This document shows, piece by piece, positions 1 through 10,008 of a stretch of 64,000 nt of DNA. Positions within the stretch are counted from its first letter, which is position 1. Every line of letters starts with the position of its first letter. This DNA is from Piper betle (taxonomy: Eukaryota; Streptophyta; Magnoliopsida; Piperales; Piperaceae), in contig JAURVB010013882.1 in assembly GCA_033002965.1 (NCBI GenBank), forward strand, positions 69,501 through 133,500, given 5' to 3'. A program made the translations under genes and the position numbers. Under the pieces are notes generated by a model, which was not told where the DNA came from, searched no databases, and saw only the letters and a list, made by a program, of their open reading frames with translations.

Positions 1-77
1 TGGAGAAACTGTCTGCAACATGCGGCATCATTAATTAATATTATATATACTTGTAAATATGAATGCGAGTCTGTGTG

Positions 78-108
<31 letters not shown>

Positions 109-429
109 CTAGTAAATAGATGCATGTTGATGACGGAAATTAATAACGCATCAGATAACAACAGTATTTGATTGCATGGCGGAAAAATAAAAAATTGTTA
201 CGAGACGAATAATTAGTCCCTGATCTTCTTGTTGTATAGCTAATTAATTAAGAACTTATACGAAGAACCATGCATGCAACATGAGTATTTCATCATAATA
301 ATCGGGAGAAGTGATTAGTACCAAAATAATGATGCAATCAATATTGTGGATAATTATATATAGATCATTATATTATTTATTATATACAGATCATTATATT
401 ATATATGTATAAAGACGGAGAAAGGGTAC
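1..429 (-). other. Intron 1 of USP-domain gene (AT-rich, no exon seen)
   Basis: This stretch lies downstream of the splice donor of the USP exon at 430-590 on the minus strand, so it is read as part of its first intron. It holds a TA dinucleotide run near 85-108 and AT-rich sequence. No second exon was recognised before the window edge. Confidence 0.5.
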
Positions 430-590
430 CTACGAGAAGAAGAGTGCTTGTTGTTGACGTGGAGGAGGAGGAGGAAGGGATTGCTGACCAGAAGGTGGTC
501 TACCGCCCAGCGCACCGCGTGCTGGCTGTTCTTGTCCCTGTCGATCGCCACCGCCGTGAGGCCTATCTCTATCTCCTCCTCGTACGTCAT
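430..590 (-). CDS. USP-domain protein, first exon (partial)
   Basis: First coding exon of a universal-stress-protein-domain gene, probably of the plant class where a USP domain precedes a kinase and often a U-box. Visible in the translation are an acidic N-terminus (MTYEEEIEIG), then TAVAIDRDKNSQHAVRWAV and DHLLVSNPFLLLLHV. These are the first beta strand, helix and second strand of that USP class. The exon ends at a good donor (CGTAG|GTACCC on the minus strand) at 430/429. The gene then runs off the left edge, so kinase and U-box domains are inferred, not seen. I chose the ATG at 590; an in-frame ATG at 632 would add 14 residues. A CT-rich tract on the coding strand (about 640-740) upstream looks like a 5' leader or Y-patch. 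Confidence 0.7.
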
Positions 591-759
591 AGCCGCAGTC
601 TTGTATAGCGACGATCGATCGGCACCGACCAAGATCAGTCGGAGAGAGAAGAGAGAGACAGAGAAAAGAGAGAGAGGTAGGAGAGGAAGAACATGAGAGA
701 AACGGTCTCCCCAAGTCCCTCCCTCTCTCTCCTTTGCCTCTCTTTGAGAGCCTCTTCAA

Positions 760-1312
760 ATCCCAGCTGCCGAATTAATCTGGTCAAATAATAAAGTATA
801 CGAATAATACATATACATACATACACACTTCTTCTACGGCTATACCTATTCATATTCATATTCCCCGTAATTTGTGTTAAACTTCAACGAGAAGAATCTC
901 ATGGTTCCCCATTCGCCACGGGCCGGTTTCTGCCCAAAATGAACGTATCACTTTCCCTTTATTTGACCTGTTCCACACCTTGTCATCTCTAATTAACAAA
1001 GCTCTATCTTAATTTCTACCCTCCAGATGCCTCTCTTTGGTTCTTCATTATTTATATTTTTGGGTCTTCTAATCAGTTTTTCATCCACCTGCATGCATCA
1101 TGAGGATGCATTTCTATAATAGCACCTCATTATATGCATTTCTCATGGTATTCATATATGCTTTCCTTCAACAATACCCTTTTTTTTAAAAAAAAAGGGA
1201 GGAGTGAAATTTGGATATTAAATTAAATATATATAATGAGTTGCTATAAGTCACATGGCCTTGTGATATATTTAATACATATAATGAGGTGAACATTATT
1301 AATTATTATATT
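760..1312. other. Intergenic, no gene seen
   Basis: AT-rich sequence between two minus-strand genes. It contains promoter or leader sequence of the USP gene and a T-run/A-run palindrome near 1180-1200. No ORF or repeat family was recognised. Confidence 0.4.
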
Positions 1313-1765
1313 TCATGGCGCCACGGTGGACAAGAGCTTGTAGGCCAAATAGACGACAAAGCCGAGAAGTATCATTATAGCCAACGTAGCATTGAAGGAA
1401 AGCTTCCTGGTCGACGTTGCAAAACCCAGTGCCTCCATAAGCTTAGAAGCCGGTATTCCAGGAATGTGATCCGCCAGCGCCGGAGAAGGGGAATGTTCTT
1501 GACCTGCAATAACACCAATTATCCCTTTCATTTGATGATTCTGATCATGACCCCGGCTGAGCAGGGATTCCACTTCCTCCTGGTCATGATCATCTGCGTG
1601 AGGTTGGTCATCCCTTACTTCCTTATGGTACCGATCATCATGCGGTGTGGGGATCATATTGGATATTGAAGGTAGTGGAGCCGTAGTGTCAATGTTGGCT
1701 CCCTTTCTCTGCTTGGGTACCCTCACCCCCAACCTCCCTTTCTCCAATGTTGGTTCTAATTTCAT
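1313..1765 (-). CDS. Unknown 150-aa protein with C-terminal membrane segment
   Basis: Single-exon reading frame of 150 codons that I do not recognise. The first two thirds are hydrophilic, with basic residues near the N-terminus and a His/Asp/Glu-rich stretch at about residues 40-70. A hydrophobic segment follows at about residues 124-144 (core ATLAIMILLGFVVYLAYKLL), with only a few residues after it. That layout is typical of a tail-anchored or C-terminal single-pass membrane protein. A TATA box lies at 1803-1810, about 40 bases before the ATG, which supports transcription from this strand. No signal peptide is apparent. The gene may have more exons, but the frame has its own start and stop. 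The function is unknown. Confidence 0.5.
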   Translation of the reverse strand: MKLEPTLEKGRLGVRVPKQRKGANIDTTAPLPSISNMIPTPHDDRYHKEVRDDQPHADDHDQEEVESLLSRGHDQNHQMKGIIGVIAGQEHSPSPALADHIPGIPASKLMEALGFATSTRKLSFNATLAIMILLGFVVYLAYKLLSTVAP

Positions 1766-1802
1766 GGGTTTTGGAGTTGATTGATGGTAATGGGCGTCTC
1801 AG

Positions 1803-1810
1803 TATTTATA
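1803..1810 (-). promoter_or_regulatory. TATA box for the 150-aa gene
   Basis: Reading the minus strand, TATAAATA lies about 38 bases upstream of the ATG at 1765. Its position and consensus match a plant core promoter, implying a very short 5' leader. Confidence 0.5.
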
Positions 1811-2797
1811 GATTACAATGGGAACGTAGGTTATGTTTTCCTTGCTTACCAAACAATACTTATTCTAATATCATTTCTTATCACATGGGGTTAGGGTGCC
1901 TTATTTTTTGAGATGTATGTATATATGATGTACCTAGGAAAGGTCATTTAAAATAGGAATCAAGTATCCTTCAGCCTGGTGGGTAACAAGTTTTAGGTTC
2001 TTTCTTTTGTGTATCTTTTTTAAAATAAATTTTTAATTCCCCGTGTCATTGTTCGGTTAATTAATAAAATCCATTTTTTTGTGTACAATATTGTTTTGGG
2101 TGGCCTCTCCTCTATAAATGTATGAAATTATACCCTTATTCCGGGTAAAAATTAAAATTTTGTAGATTTGCTTCGCTAGAAAAAAATAAAAGTAATGTCA
2201 TACGTTTTTCTACTTTGGTGTTGGGTTTTATAGAAAAAAGGCTAGGAAGGGAGAAAGGAAAATTATGTCAATTGAATAAAGGTAAATGTTTTATTAATAT
2301 TCGGTTACAATCGTCAATGGTAACCTCGTCAAGCTCTTAATTTATACTATTTTTTTATTCTTCTATTCATTTATTGTTATACCAATTGTGTAGAAATTAT
2401 AATAAATTGATATTAGGGAGTTTTTTTCTTGTGAATATTTTTTGTATCAAGTTGTAAATTTTATCTTGGCTATTTGCTTTATAGTTTTTCCCCAAATTTA
2501 AAGTTTTTCATATAAAATTTGGTTTGTCCATATTTGAAGGTATTTCCTTTCGGGTTAAAAATTAGTGGCTATATTTTGATGTTACTTCTCATTCATTATG
2601 TGTTGAAATGAGGGTTTAGATATTTGGTTAATCCTAACAATTGTTTTGTTCCTTGTTGTGCAATATTCTTTTACTCAATTGAACTTCTCGTCTCCTTCAA
2701 TAAACAAATGCACATTAGCGGCTGACTTGCATCTATTTTCAAGTAATTTAATGTGTGTAATATCATTTTGGTAGGGTGGTGGTCCGTAATGCTTTAT
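1811..2797. other. Intergenic, AT-rich
   Basis: No gene, RNA or recognisable repeat was found between the 150-aa gene and the hAT-like element. Short ORFs here are AT-rich chance frames. Confidence 0.4.
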
Positions 2798-3097
2798 AGG
2801 GGTGGGCACAGACGTCCGAATTATTGAGTTCGACCAAAGTTCGAACGATGTCCAACCAAATTCGACCAGTTGAATTTGACCGACCAAATTCAACCGATCG
2901 AATTTGACCGATCAAATTTAACCGAATTAAAATAAACCAAATATGGACATTTATTTGTCTGACTGAATAATTGACCGAATGTCCGATATTTTATAACAAT
3001 AACATAATACATTCAACATTTGTAAGGCAAATATTTGTTTTATTCAAATTTTAAAACATAATTCACAGTAAAATTAATTAAATTTATACATAAAATT

Positions 3098-3724
3098 AGG
3101 GTTGTTAATTGAGCAAGCCAGCTTGTGAGGATTTAGTGTTTGGTTCGGCTTGACTCGACTCAAAACTCGACATTTAAATATTCGAGCTCGAACTCGAATC
3201 TTACGAGCCGAGCTTAAGTAAGGTCGTATTTGACTCGACTCAGTTATAAATTTAACTCGATTCATAGCTCGACTCGATAAAATAATATAATAATATAATT
3301 TTTATATTATATTATATATATATATATATATACAATATAATAACAAAGAAGTGAAATAGTTAAGATGGTAAGTATTTAAGTTGATGACTTCAAGGTTGTA
3401 AGTTTAATTCACATTAATTATATATTTTTTAAGCGAGGTACTTTTGACTTTTAATCGAGCATGTTTCGAGCTTACGAACGAGCTTGACTTTTAATCGAGT
3501 CTATTTCGAGCTTACGAACGAGCTGAGTTCGAACTCGAAAAAATTAAACAAGTTTAAGTATATTCTTCAAGCTCGAATCAAGCTCAAGCTTGAACACATA
3601 AAAGATATTCGAATTGAACTCGAGCATATATATTTTAAACTCATTCGATCTCGAATCGAATTTAAACGAATTTTAAATTATTCAAACGCTCGAACACAAA
3701 TTGAACTCACTCGATTATCACCCC
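3098..3724. mobile_element. Nested TIR element rich in GAGCTCGA-type motifs
   Basis: Left end AGGGTTGTTAATTGAGC and the reverse complement of the right end, GGGGTGATAATCGAGT, are imperfect inverted repeats. The interior is packed with short direct and inverted motifs (CGAGCTCGA, ACTCGACTC, GAGCTTACGAACGAGC), typical subterminal repeats of plant hAT-like MITEs. No clear target duplication was found. It sits inside the larger 2798-4930 element. Confidence 0.4.
3351..3412 (+). repeat. tRNA-like segment, probable SINE head fragment
   Basis: A perfect match to the RNA polymerase III A-box consensus (TAGTTAAGATGG, 3357-3368) is followed about 33 bases later by a decayed B box (AGTTTAATTCA, 3401-3411). 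The spacing and the string between them resemble a degenerate tRNA. It lies in the nested TIR element. No conserved cloverleaf or A-tail was established, so this is a tRNA-derived relic, not a tRNA gene. Confidence 0.3.
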
Positions 3725-3741
3725 ATGATATCAAGTTTATA

Positions 3742-4780
3742 CTATGACTCCGTCACATTGCCATCACCGTTGGCAGGAGGAGCTTTGGCCATCCAATATT
3801 CACCGCCAAAGCCAGACTCAATCCACCCTTCCTCCTCCCCTAGCTCACCAAGCTCCTCCCAATCCTTCCCATCAACACCAACATGAAACAAGCCTCCAAA
3901 CCCATCATCTTCCTCCTTCTCATCATCATCACTCTCCTCTGCATCGCCGTCACCATCAACATCATCAAGGAGACCAATACCATTCCTCCTGTCTCTCCTC
4001 ATCTTCTTCCCTTCTCTCACCAGCTCCAACAACCTCTCTTTCAACTCCAGAGACTCATCTTTTTCTATCAGCCTCCCCTTCTCATCATACCCTTCCACCA
4101 GAAACACAATGTCCCTCATCCCCTTCAAGCTCACGTAGAACATCTCTGGGTGCGTCACTAGCATCTCTCTCAGCCTGTTTGGCAATCCGAACTCCTTCCT
4201 GAAAAGGGTCAGGTGATCCACCATCGTCCACTTCTCCACCGTCATGGCCAACACCTCCCTCACCACCGCGCATGCCCTCTTATCCCCCTCCATCGTGTGG
4301 GACGCCGGCCATTGCCCTGCTTCAACGTAAGGGTTGATCCCGGGCAGGTCTCTGAAGGTACTCCCGGTGATTCCTTTCAGGTTTAGCCCTTTTCTGAGCT
4401 TTAAAGTCTAAGATTTTGGCGGCCGCCGGCGATGCCGGCAGCGGAGGCGGTAGGGGGAGCGCCGGGGAGGAGGAACCGGAGTGCCGCCTCCTAGGCGGCG
4501 ATGCGAAGCGCCGCCGGCGAGAGGCGGACGGAGAGGAGGTCGGAGGGGATGGGGCGGCAGAGCTCGAAGAGGGTGGGGTAGCGCTTGACCATGGCGAGGA
4601 TGGACTTGGCTGGCGTGAAGGAGGGGTAATCAGACAGCGAGTAGGGCGGCAAAGGGTGGCGGAGGGGGTCCGCAGGCAGCGGCGACGACGGCGGCGGAGG
4701 GGGTACTCAGGGAGCCTGCAGGGCGGTGGAGGGCAGCCGCAGGCTGCTGCGGAGACGAGGGCTCTGTGTGAAAGTGTTCG
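3742..4780 (-). pseudogene. PORR-domain (WTF1-like) protein fragment, broken
   Basis: Fragment of a plant organelle RNA recognition protein; that family acts in organelle intron splicing. The C-terminal part (3742-4411) reads TGSTFRDLPGINPY, then HTMEGDKRACAVVREVLAM, VDHLTLFRKEFGLP and FYVSLKGMRD. A Glu/Asp-rich tail follows and ends at 3742. Upstream, about 4450-4640, another frame encodes the N-terminal part of the domain (LSDYPSFTPAKSILAMVKRY, then PTLFELCRPIPSDLLSVRL). Stops separate the two parts (a TAG in the ALRIAA/EAALRF region and one just before TLKLRKGLN), and the central PORR segment is missing. The fragment is GC-rich at its 5' end, unlike its AT-rich flanks. It lacks a start and organelle targeting peptide. 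I read it as a dead copy inside a hAT-like element. Confidence 0.75.
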
Positions 4781-4938
4781 TTAGGGTGGATTTTGATTTT
4801 GGACTGCCAAATGTTGTGCGGGCCCGTCGAATATCTCGGACAATGACTCAATCGAATAAATTTGATAGACAAAGTTTCAGACAAATACGGAATAGTTTAT
4901 CCGATGTCTATTCAATTGATGCCTACCCGGTACTTTAA

Positions 4939-6060
4939 TAGTAACGGGCCAAAAAGGGTACGTTGATTTAAAATATTTTATCAACAGTCTTTGATTAAAA
5001 TAAATATATTTAAATTACATGAATAATTATTTTATTTATTTTTTACTAAAACTATCCTTGTAAAATTTTGCGCTACATAAAATATTAAAGTCAACAAAAT
5101 AAATAAAAACCTAAATTAAGTAGGTTTATATTGCTGGGATGTAGACTTTAAAATGTGTAGAAAGTCTAAATTAAATCTGTATTAATTAGTAAAAAAATCA
5201 AATTGCGAAAGAATATAATATATAAATTGAAGTTATAATTTTTTTAGATTTGTTATTAAGTGGAGTAGAATTTCAATGTTTTTTAATATAAATAATAAAT
5301 AACAATCATATGAATCCCAAATAAATTAAGTTAAGCAAACATCTTTTGTTTTTTCTTTGATAATTTTTTAGTGAATTTTATGAATTTAGTTACTTTTTAT
5401 AATTTTTATATTATTGGAGCCAATTGCGAATTGTTTGGATGTTTGTTCACATCAATTATTTTTTATATGAATGTTTTTCTTTTAAAAAAGCGAATAACAT
5501 CAGTAGCGTTAATGTTTCAATATATATAAATAAAAAAAGAGTATGAACATTAATTTTAATTGTAAGATTCAATTGCATGTAAGAGTGATAGATGTCATTT
5601 AGAGAGACGGCTGTCATTTATGTGTAAAATAAAAAATATTTAATTATTTTTTATTTTTTATTTTTATATTGAAGAGTGATAGTTGTCACAAGTATTTAGA
5701 AGTACTTGTTATCAATTTATTATTATTATATTATATAAGCCTTATGATTTTGTTAGGTGTAAGCCGATTGGAATTAAATAAATAAATAAAACAATCAGCT
5801 ATAAAGTCTTATAATTGACCAATAAATAATTTGAGAAATAGATTAAAAAATATTTATTTATATTTTCAAAACAATAAAATTGTAACAAAACTACTGAATG
5901 GACGGGTAATAGTTTATTTAAAGTTGTTGGTTGTAATTTGTAAGGCATTAGAAGAACAACAGATTATTACTCAAAGGTTACTTTAGGTAAACATTTTTAT
6001 TTTATCACAAATAAAGCACAATGTTAATTAAAACAAGTGGGAACCAAATAGGAATTTTCT
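4939..6060. other. AT-rich intergenic sequence
   Basis: Strongly AT-rich, no long ORF. Two similar phrases around GAGTGATAG-TGTCA occur near 5583 and 5674, possibly remnants of a small repeat. Nothing else was recognised. Confidence 0.4.
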
Positions 6061-6726
6061 TTCAGTATTTTCTAACCAAATCAGAGTCAGGGTTCCCTCC
6101 TCCGGCGGCCTGGACGGTGCGGTGAAGAGCATCAGCGGCTTTGTCTCCTCTCCTCCCGAAAATTATCGTCTTTTTTTCTTGCTTCCTTTTGATAGTTGCA
6201 GGGGATTCGATTTGTCTGTTGCCTCTTTTCTCCCCCATCGCCCGCGTCATATTCCATCGTCCTTCGCGGTCGGCATTTTCGTCTCGCCCGCAATACGGTT
6301 TGGCTGCCATCGCTGGGCAGCAACAGTTTTGTTTTTTCCCCTCTTTTCTTTTCGGGGCTATGATCAGTGGCAGAATAATGTCATAGTGACGCGATCATTG
6401 CCCGTGTTTCATTATTGAAGATTGATGATTGGTGGAGATGAGAGGGTACTAGGTATGGGAGCCCCGAGTATGAACGTTGATGTGTTTCTTCTCCCGAGCA
6501 ATTCTCCATTTTCGAGTGCTCACTCAAAATGAGAGCATTCCCCTCCCCCAATTTCTTACATTTGTATTTGTATTAGAACTCAATATTTTGTAAATTTTTA
6601 TTATTATAATTTATAGTTCATACCAACAAATAGTGATGTAAAAGCGAATTCTGTGCTCATTTTGTAGGCCGCTCGGTGTGCTGCTAACTGTTGTTGTTGC
6701 CAAGGCGGCGGGTGGAGGTTTCAAGG
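6061..6726 (+). other. Upstream region of the MAP3K-epsilon copy
   Basis: More balanced base composition than the flanks, with CT-rich stretches. It may be 5' leader and first intron copied with the kinase gene. Overlapping short ORFs on both strands show no recognisable domain, so no CDS is called. Confidence 0.3.
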
Positions 6727-8780
6727 ATGTCCAGGCAAGCTGCCTCTGCGCCACATTTTCACAAATCCAAGACCTTAAGAGAACAAATATGTAACTTCTT
6801 CTTCTTCTTTCTTCTCCTTCGGCATTTACCCCCTAATCAATTATTTAGGCTACTCCCTTGGAGGCTGGAGGTGAGCATTAGTGTATAAATAAGAAGGCCA
6901 TTTTGTTGCCTTTGTGGATGCTTGGCGATGAAATTTGGAAGGGTGCATATGGCCGAGTTTACAAAGGTCTGGACTTGGAAAATGGGGACTTTGTGGCCAT
7001 CAAGCAAGTATCCTTGGAAAACATCCCCCAGGAGGATCTTAACGTCATCATGGTGAGCTTCCTCCTCTTTCTGGCCTTCCTCCCTGTCATCGACCATTCT
7101 ATTATATATACATCTTCTCCTCTATCTCCCTCCAAAAGCCTAACTTTTTCTCACCATTTTCTTTTGCTTGTCAACGACTATACCTTGACGCTGGACTTGC
7201 TATACACGTCAGCAAGAAATTGATCTCCTCAAGGTACTTAACCATCTCCATTCTCTTTTGTTGCTTCCTTTTCTAGTCGTTAAGCGTCAGCTTGAATTGA
7301 AAAGTATATATAAGCAATATCTGACATTGTTGCATTTTTTGTCACCTGTTTTTGTTCCCAGAATTTGAACCATTAAATCATCGTGAAGTGCCTCGGGTCT
7401 TTGAAGACAAAGATGCACTTGCATATCATTCTCGAATGAGTATCCTTACAGTTTCTTATAAATTGTCTGGCTACTCTGATATAGCAAGTACCTATTTATA
7501 ACTTGTATAGCATACGGATACAGTGTATTTTTTTAGAAGTCGGGATTCATCTTTATGAAATGAGATCTTGGTTCATGGCTAATTATGTTTACTCTGTCCA
7601 GCGAAGGTAGTGTGTTTGTCATGATCTTTATCCCCCAATCTCAATAAGTTGGATGGATCTATTTCATATGTGTTTTCTTGTTTTATGTACGACTGTTGTG
7701 GAACGCTTTTTGTGTCTCTGCCATCAATATACAGATTAAACTCGCCAAAATGCCATGTCTTGAAAATATTGTATAATTATGAACTAGTTTTGACCTCAAA
7801 TATTTTAGTCCCGTGGCTACTAAATAAATTCCTGTCTGTTTGTATGCAGATATGTTGAAAATGGCTCACTTGCAAACATAATCAAACCTAACAAATTTGG
7901 GCCTTTTCCTGAATCGTTGGTGGCGGTTTACATTGCACAGGTATGTGGCAAGAAACCAACTCTATTGTTGAACTTTAAAATTCTTATTTCTGATAGTTTG
8001 CCAATTCCTTCCTTACAGGTTCTAGAAGGTTCAGTATACCTACATGAGCAGGGTGTTATTCATTGACATATTAAAGGAGCAAATATATTAACAACTAAAG
8101 AGGAAATGTGGCTTCCTTCATTGGGAAATGATGTAGCGTTTTTCTTGTTTATATTGCTTTATTATATTGCAAAAACTAACATGGCACGATTTATTTCATA
8201 CAATCAGGGCCTTGTTAAACTTGCTGATTTTGGGGTAGCGACTAAACTCACTGAAGCAGATGGTAATACACATTCTGTTGTTGGTACACCATTTTGGATA
8301 GCTCGTGAGGTACTTCAATAGATATTCTTAATGGTGGTATCATGTAATCCAGTCTAAACTTAACTTGGGCCTCTCTAGTGATTTTGGGTTAAATGATGAG
8401 CAGTGGGGTATATAGCTGGTTTCACTTCAGAAAATAGACAACTTGAACGTGGCTCTTTTTTTATAATTTTTTACGTGGGGAAAATTGTTGCTTTATGTTT
8501 GCTAAGCTTGTAGTTATGAACTTCATATGTAATATTGTTTCGCTCCAGGTAATTGAAATGTCAGCAGTGTGCGCAGCATTCGATATGTGGAGTGTTGGTT
8601 GCACAGTTATTGAGAGTCTTACGTGTGTGCCTCCTTACTATGATCTCCAACCAATGCCAGCTCTATTTCGCATTGTTCAGGTGCTCATAACTATTAGAAT
8701 AATTTTTATTTTTGAGCTAGGGATCTCCAACCAATGCCAGCTCTCTTTTGCATTGTTCAGGTGCTCATGACTGTTAGAAT
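6727..8780 (+). pseudogene. MAP3K-epsilon kinase-domain fragment, inactivated
   Basis: Intron-containing partial copy of MAP3K epsilon, the Cdc7/Cdc15-like protein kinase of plants. Exon-like blocks run in family order: 6727-6789 (MSRQAASAPHFHKSKTL), 6918-7052 (GAYGRVYKGLDLENGDFVAI), 7213-7233 (QEIDLLK), about 7362-7434 (SLKTKMHLHIILE), 7849-7940 ([19 protein letters not shown]), 8019-8103, 8208-8309 (LADFGVATKL) and 8549-8680 ([19 protein letters not shown]). Defects are an extra base in the first block, a lost acceptor before 6918, and the glycine loop changed from GKG to WKG. There is also a stop in NLNH-stop, the catalytic HRD read as H-stop-H, a lost donor after 8103, and APE changed to ARE. 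The remainder of the kinase and the long C-terminal half are absent. It is a truncated segmental copy, not a retrocopy, because introns remain. Confidence 0.9.
8645..8780 (+). repeat. Tandem duplication at the broken end of the kinase copy
   Basis: A 56-base unit (8645-8700, end of the last kinase exon plus intron start) is repeated at 8725-8780 with about four mismatches and an 80-base period. The duplication lies exactly where similarity to MAP3K epsilon stops. Confidence 0.8.
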
Positions 8781-9114
8781 TGTTGGGATTAACCAATGTG
8801 TTGATGAGAAGTGAAAGTCAAAATAGACACACCAATTTAACCCAAAAAAACAAATCTTCCAACGTGGACAAAACCAATTTTATGTGAAAAACTTAAATTT
8901 GGGGAAAAATTAGGTGGCAAACCACTGGATCAATTTTATTATTTCACAGCTTAATATAAAAAATATCCACGTCAGAACAAATTTTTTAATATCAATTTAT
9001 TAAAATTTATATATAGTAGATATTAATTATAAATAAAGAGAATAACAAAAGAATATCACAATTAAGAACTTGGCAAAATTACTATTGGCAATTGTAAGTA
9101 AATTTTAACAAAAC

Positions 9115-9730
9115 ATTTACAAATTTTCAAGCCACAATTTTTCCATTCTCCTTATGTCACCCTTTTTCTCCACACTAAAGAAGAAAAACATCTGTATGTG
9201 CTTTTTATCTCTCATAATAAGTAGTGCATTTTCTAAAAATTGGTTTTTGCCCAATATAGGGTTTACTTTTCGTGTATTTATGAGGGAGGGACAACCTAAT
9301 AAACATCTCCTTCTCGACTCCATGAAATAGCCTCCATGTGAAGCTCCATCTATGTCGGCTCCATTCCTATAGTAAACATTTTTCCTTTGATATAATTTTT
9401 GTCATCATGTCTAAAATATTTCTTTCCGTATAAATTTTTATTAGCTTAAGAAATTTACTTTCCAATATATCTCTTACCTAGTGATATCTCACACTAATAT
9501 GTTTGCTCATTGAACGAAAACTTAAATTCTTACTCAAATGAATTGCACTCTGGTTATAATAGTGGATAATGTATCTCTTCTATTTAATACCAATCTCATT
9601 CAAAAATCCCTTCGTCTATAACATCATCTCCTTATAAGCTTCTGTAGTAAAAATAAATTCAGCTTTAGTTGTGGATAATGTAACATACTTTTGTAACTTA
9701 AACGGTCAAAGACATGGCCTCATTAGCAAA
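9115..9730 (-). pseudogene. Ty1/copia polyprotein C-terminus (RNase H) relic
   Basis: Minus-strand translation, with stops and frame breaks, gives the copia RNase H landmarks in order: STTEAEFI, KGFLNEIGIK, NQSAIHLSKNLSF, SKHISVRYH and DILESKFLK. The remainder down to about 9115 is probably the end of the polyprotein or LTR-proximal sequence. No intact LTR pair was found. The sequence at 8790-9114 is AT-rich and may belong to the same insertion. It lies directly beside the truncated kinase copy and may have been involved in its truncation; that link is inference. Confidence 0.65.
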
Positions 9731-10008
9731 ATCTTCATGACCGAGAGAGTATGCACTTGACTTGCTTGAAGTTTATTTTTGATGATTATCAATTTTGTTT
9801 AAACTTCCGAGACATAATTTTTGCTTGTTAATTGATGTAGGAATAAGTTTAAGCTTGCAATTTTCAGACCGTCCAATCGAATGATGTTGAAATTAACTTT
9901 AATCTACATATGCAATAGCTTGTCAGGATATTCTTGTAAGGTGTATACGAATTTCTACAAGCGGTTCAAACTGGTTGGGTAGACCGTGGAGGTGACACCA
10001 TTATTCGT

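Larger units (their letters stand above)
2798..4930. mobile_element. hAT-like non-autonomous element carrying a PORR gene fragment
   Basis: Left end AGGGGTGGGCA (2798-2808) and right end, read on the other strand, CCGGGTAGGCA match at 8 of the last 10 positions as terminal inverted repeats. The flanks TGCTTTAT (2790-2797) and TACTTTAA (4931-4938) agree at 6 of 8 positions, as expected for an old hAT 8-bp target duplication. Subterminal sequence is AT-rich with many short motifs such as CGACC, CCGAAT and CGATC. No transposase is present. Inside lie a GC-rich PORR gene fragment on the minus strand (3742-4780) and a second TIR element (3098-3724). Gene capture is inferred from the boundaries; a hAT insertion pair flanking a pre-existing pseudogene is the alternative. 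Confidence 0.5.

Noticed and set aside
6062..6418. Short frames on both strands upstream of the kinase relic
   Set aside because: No shared features with known proteins; likely leader or intron sequence.
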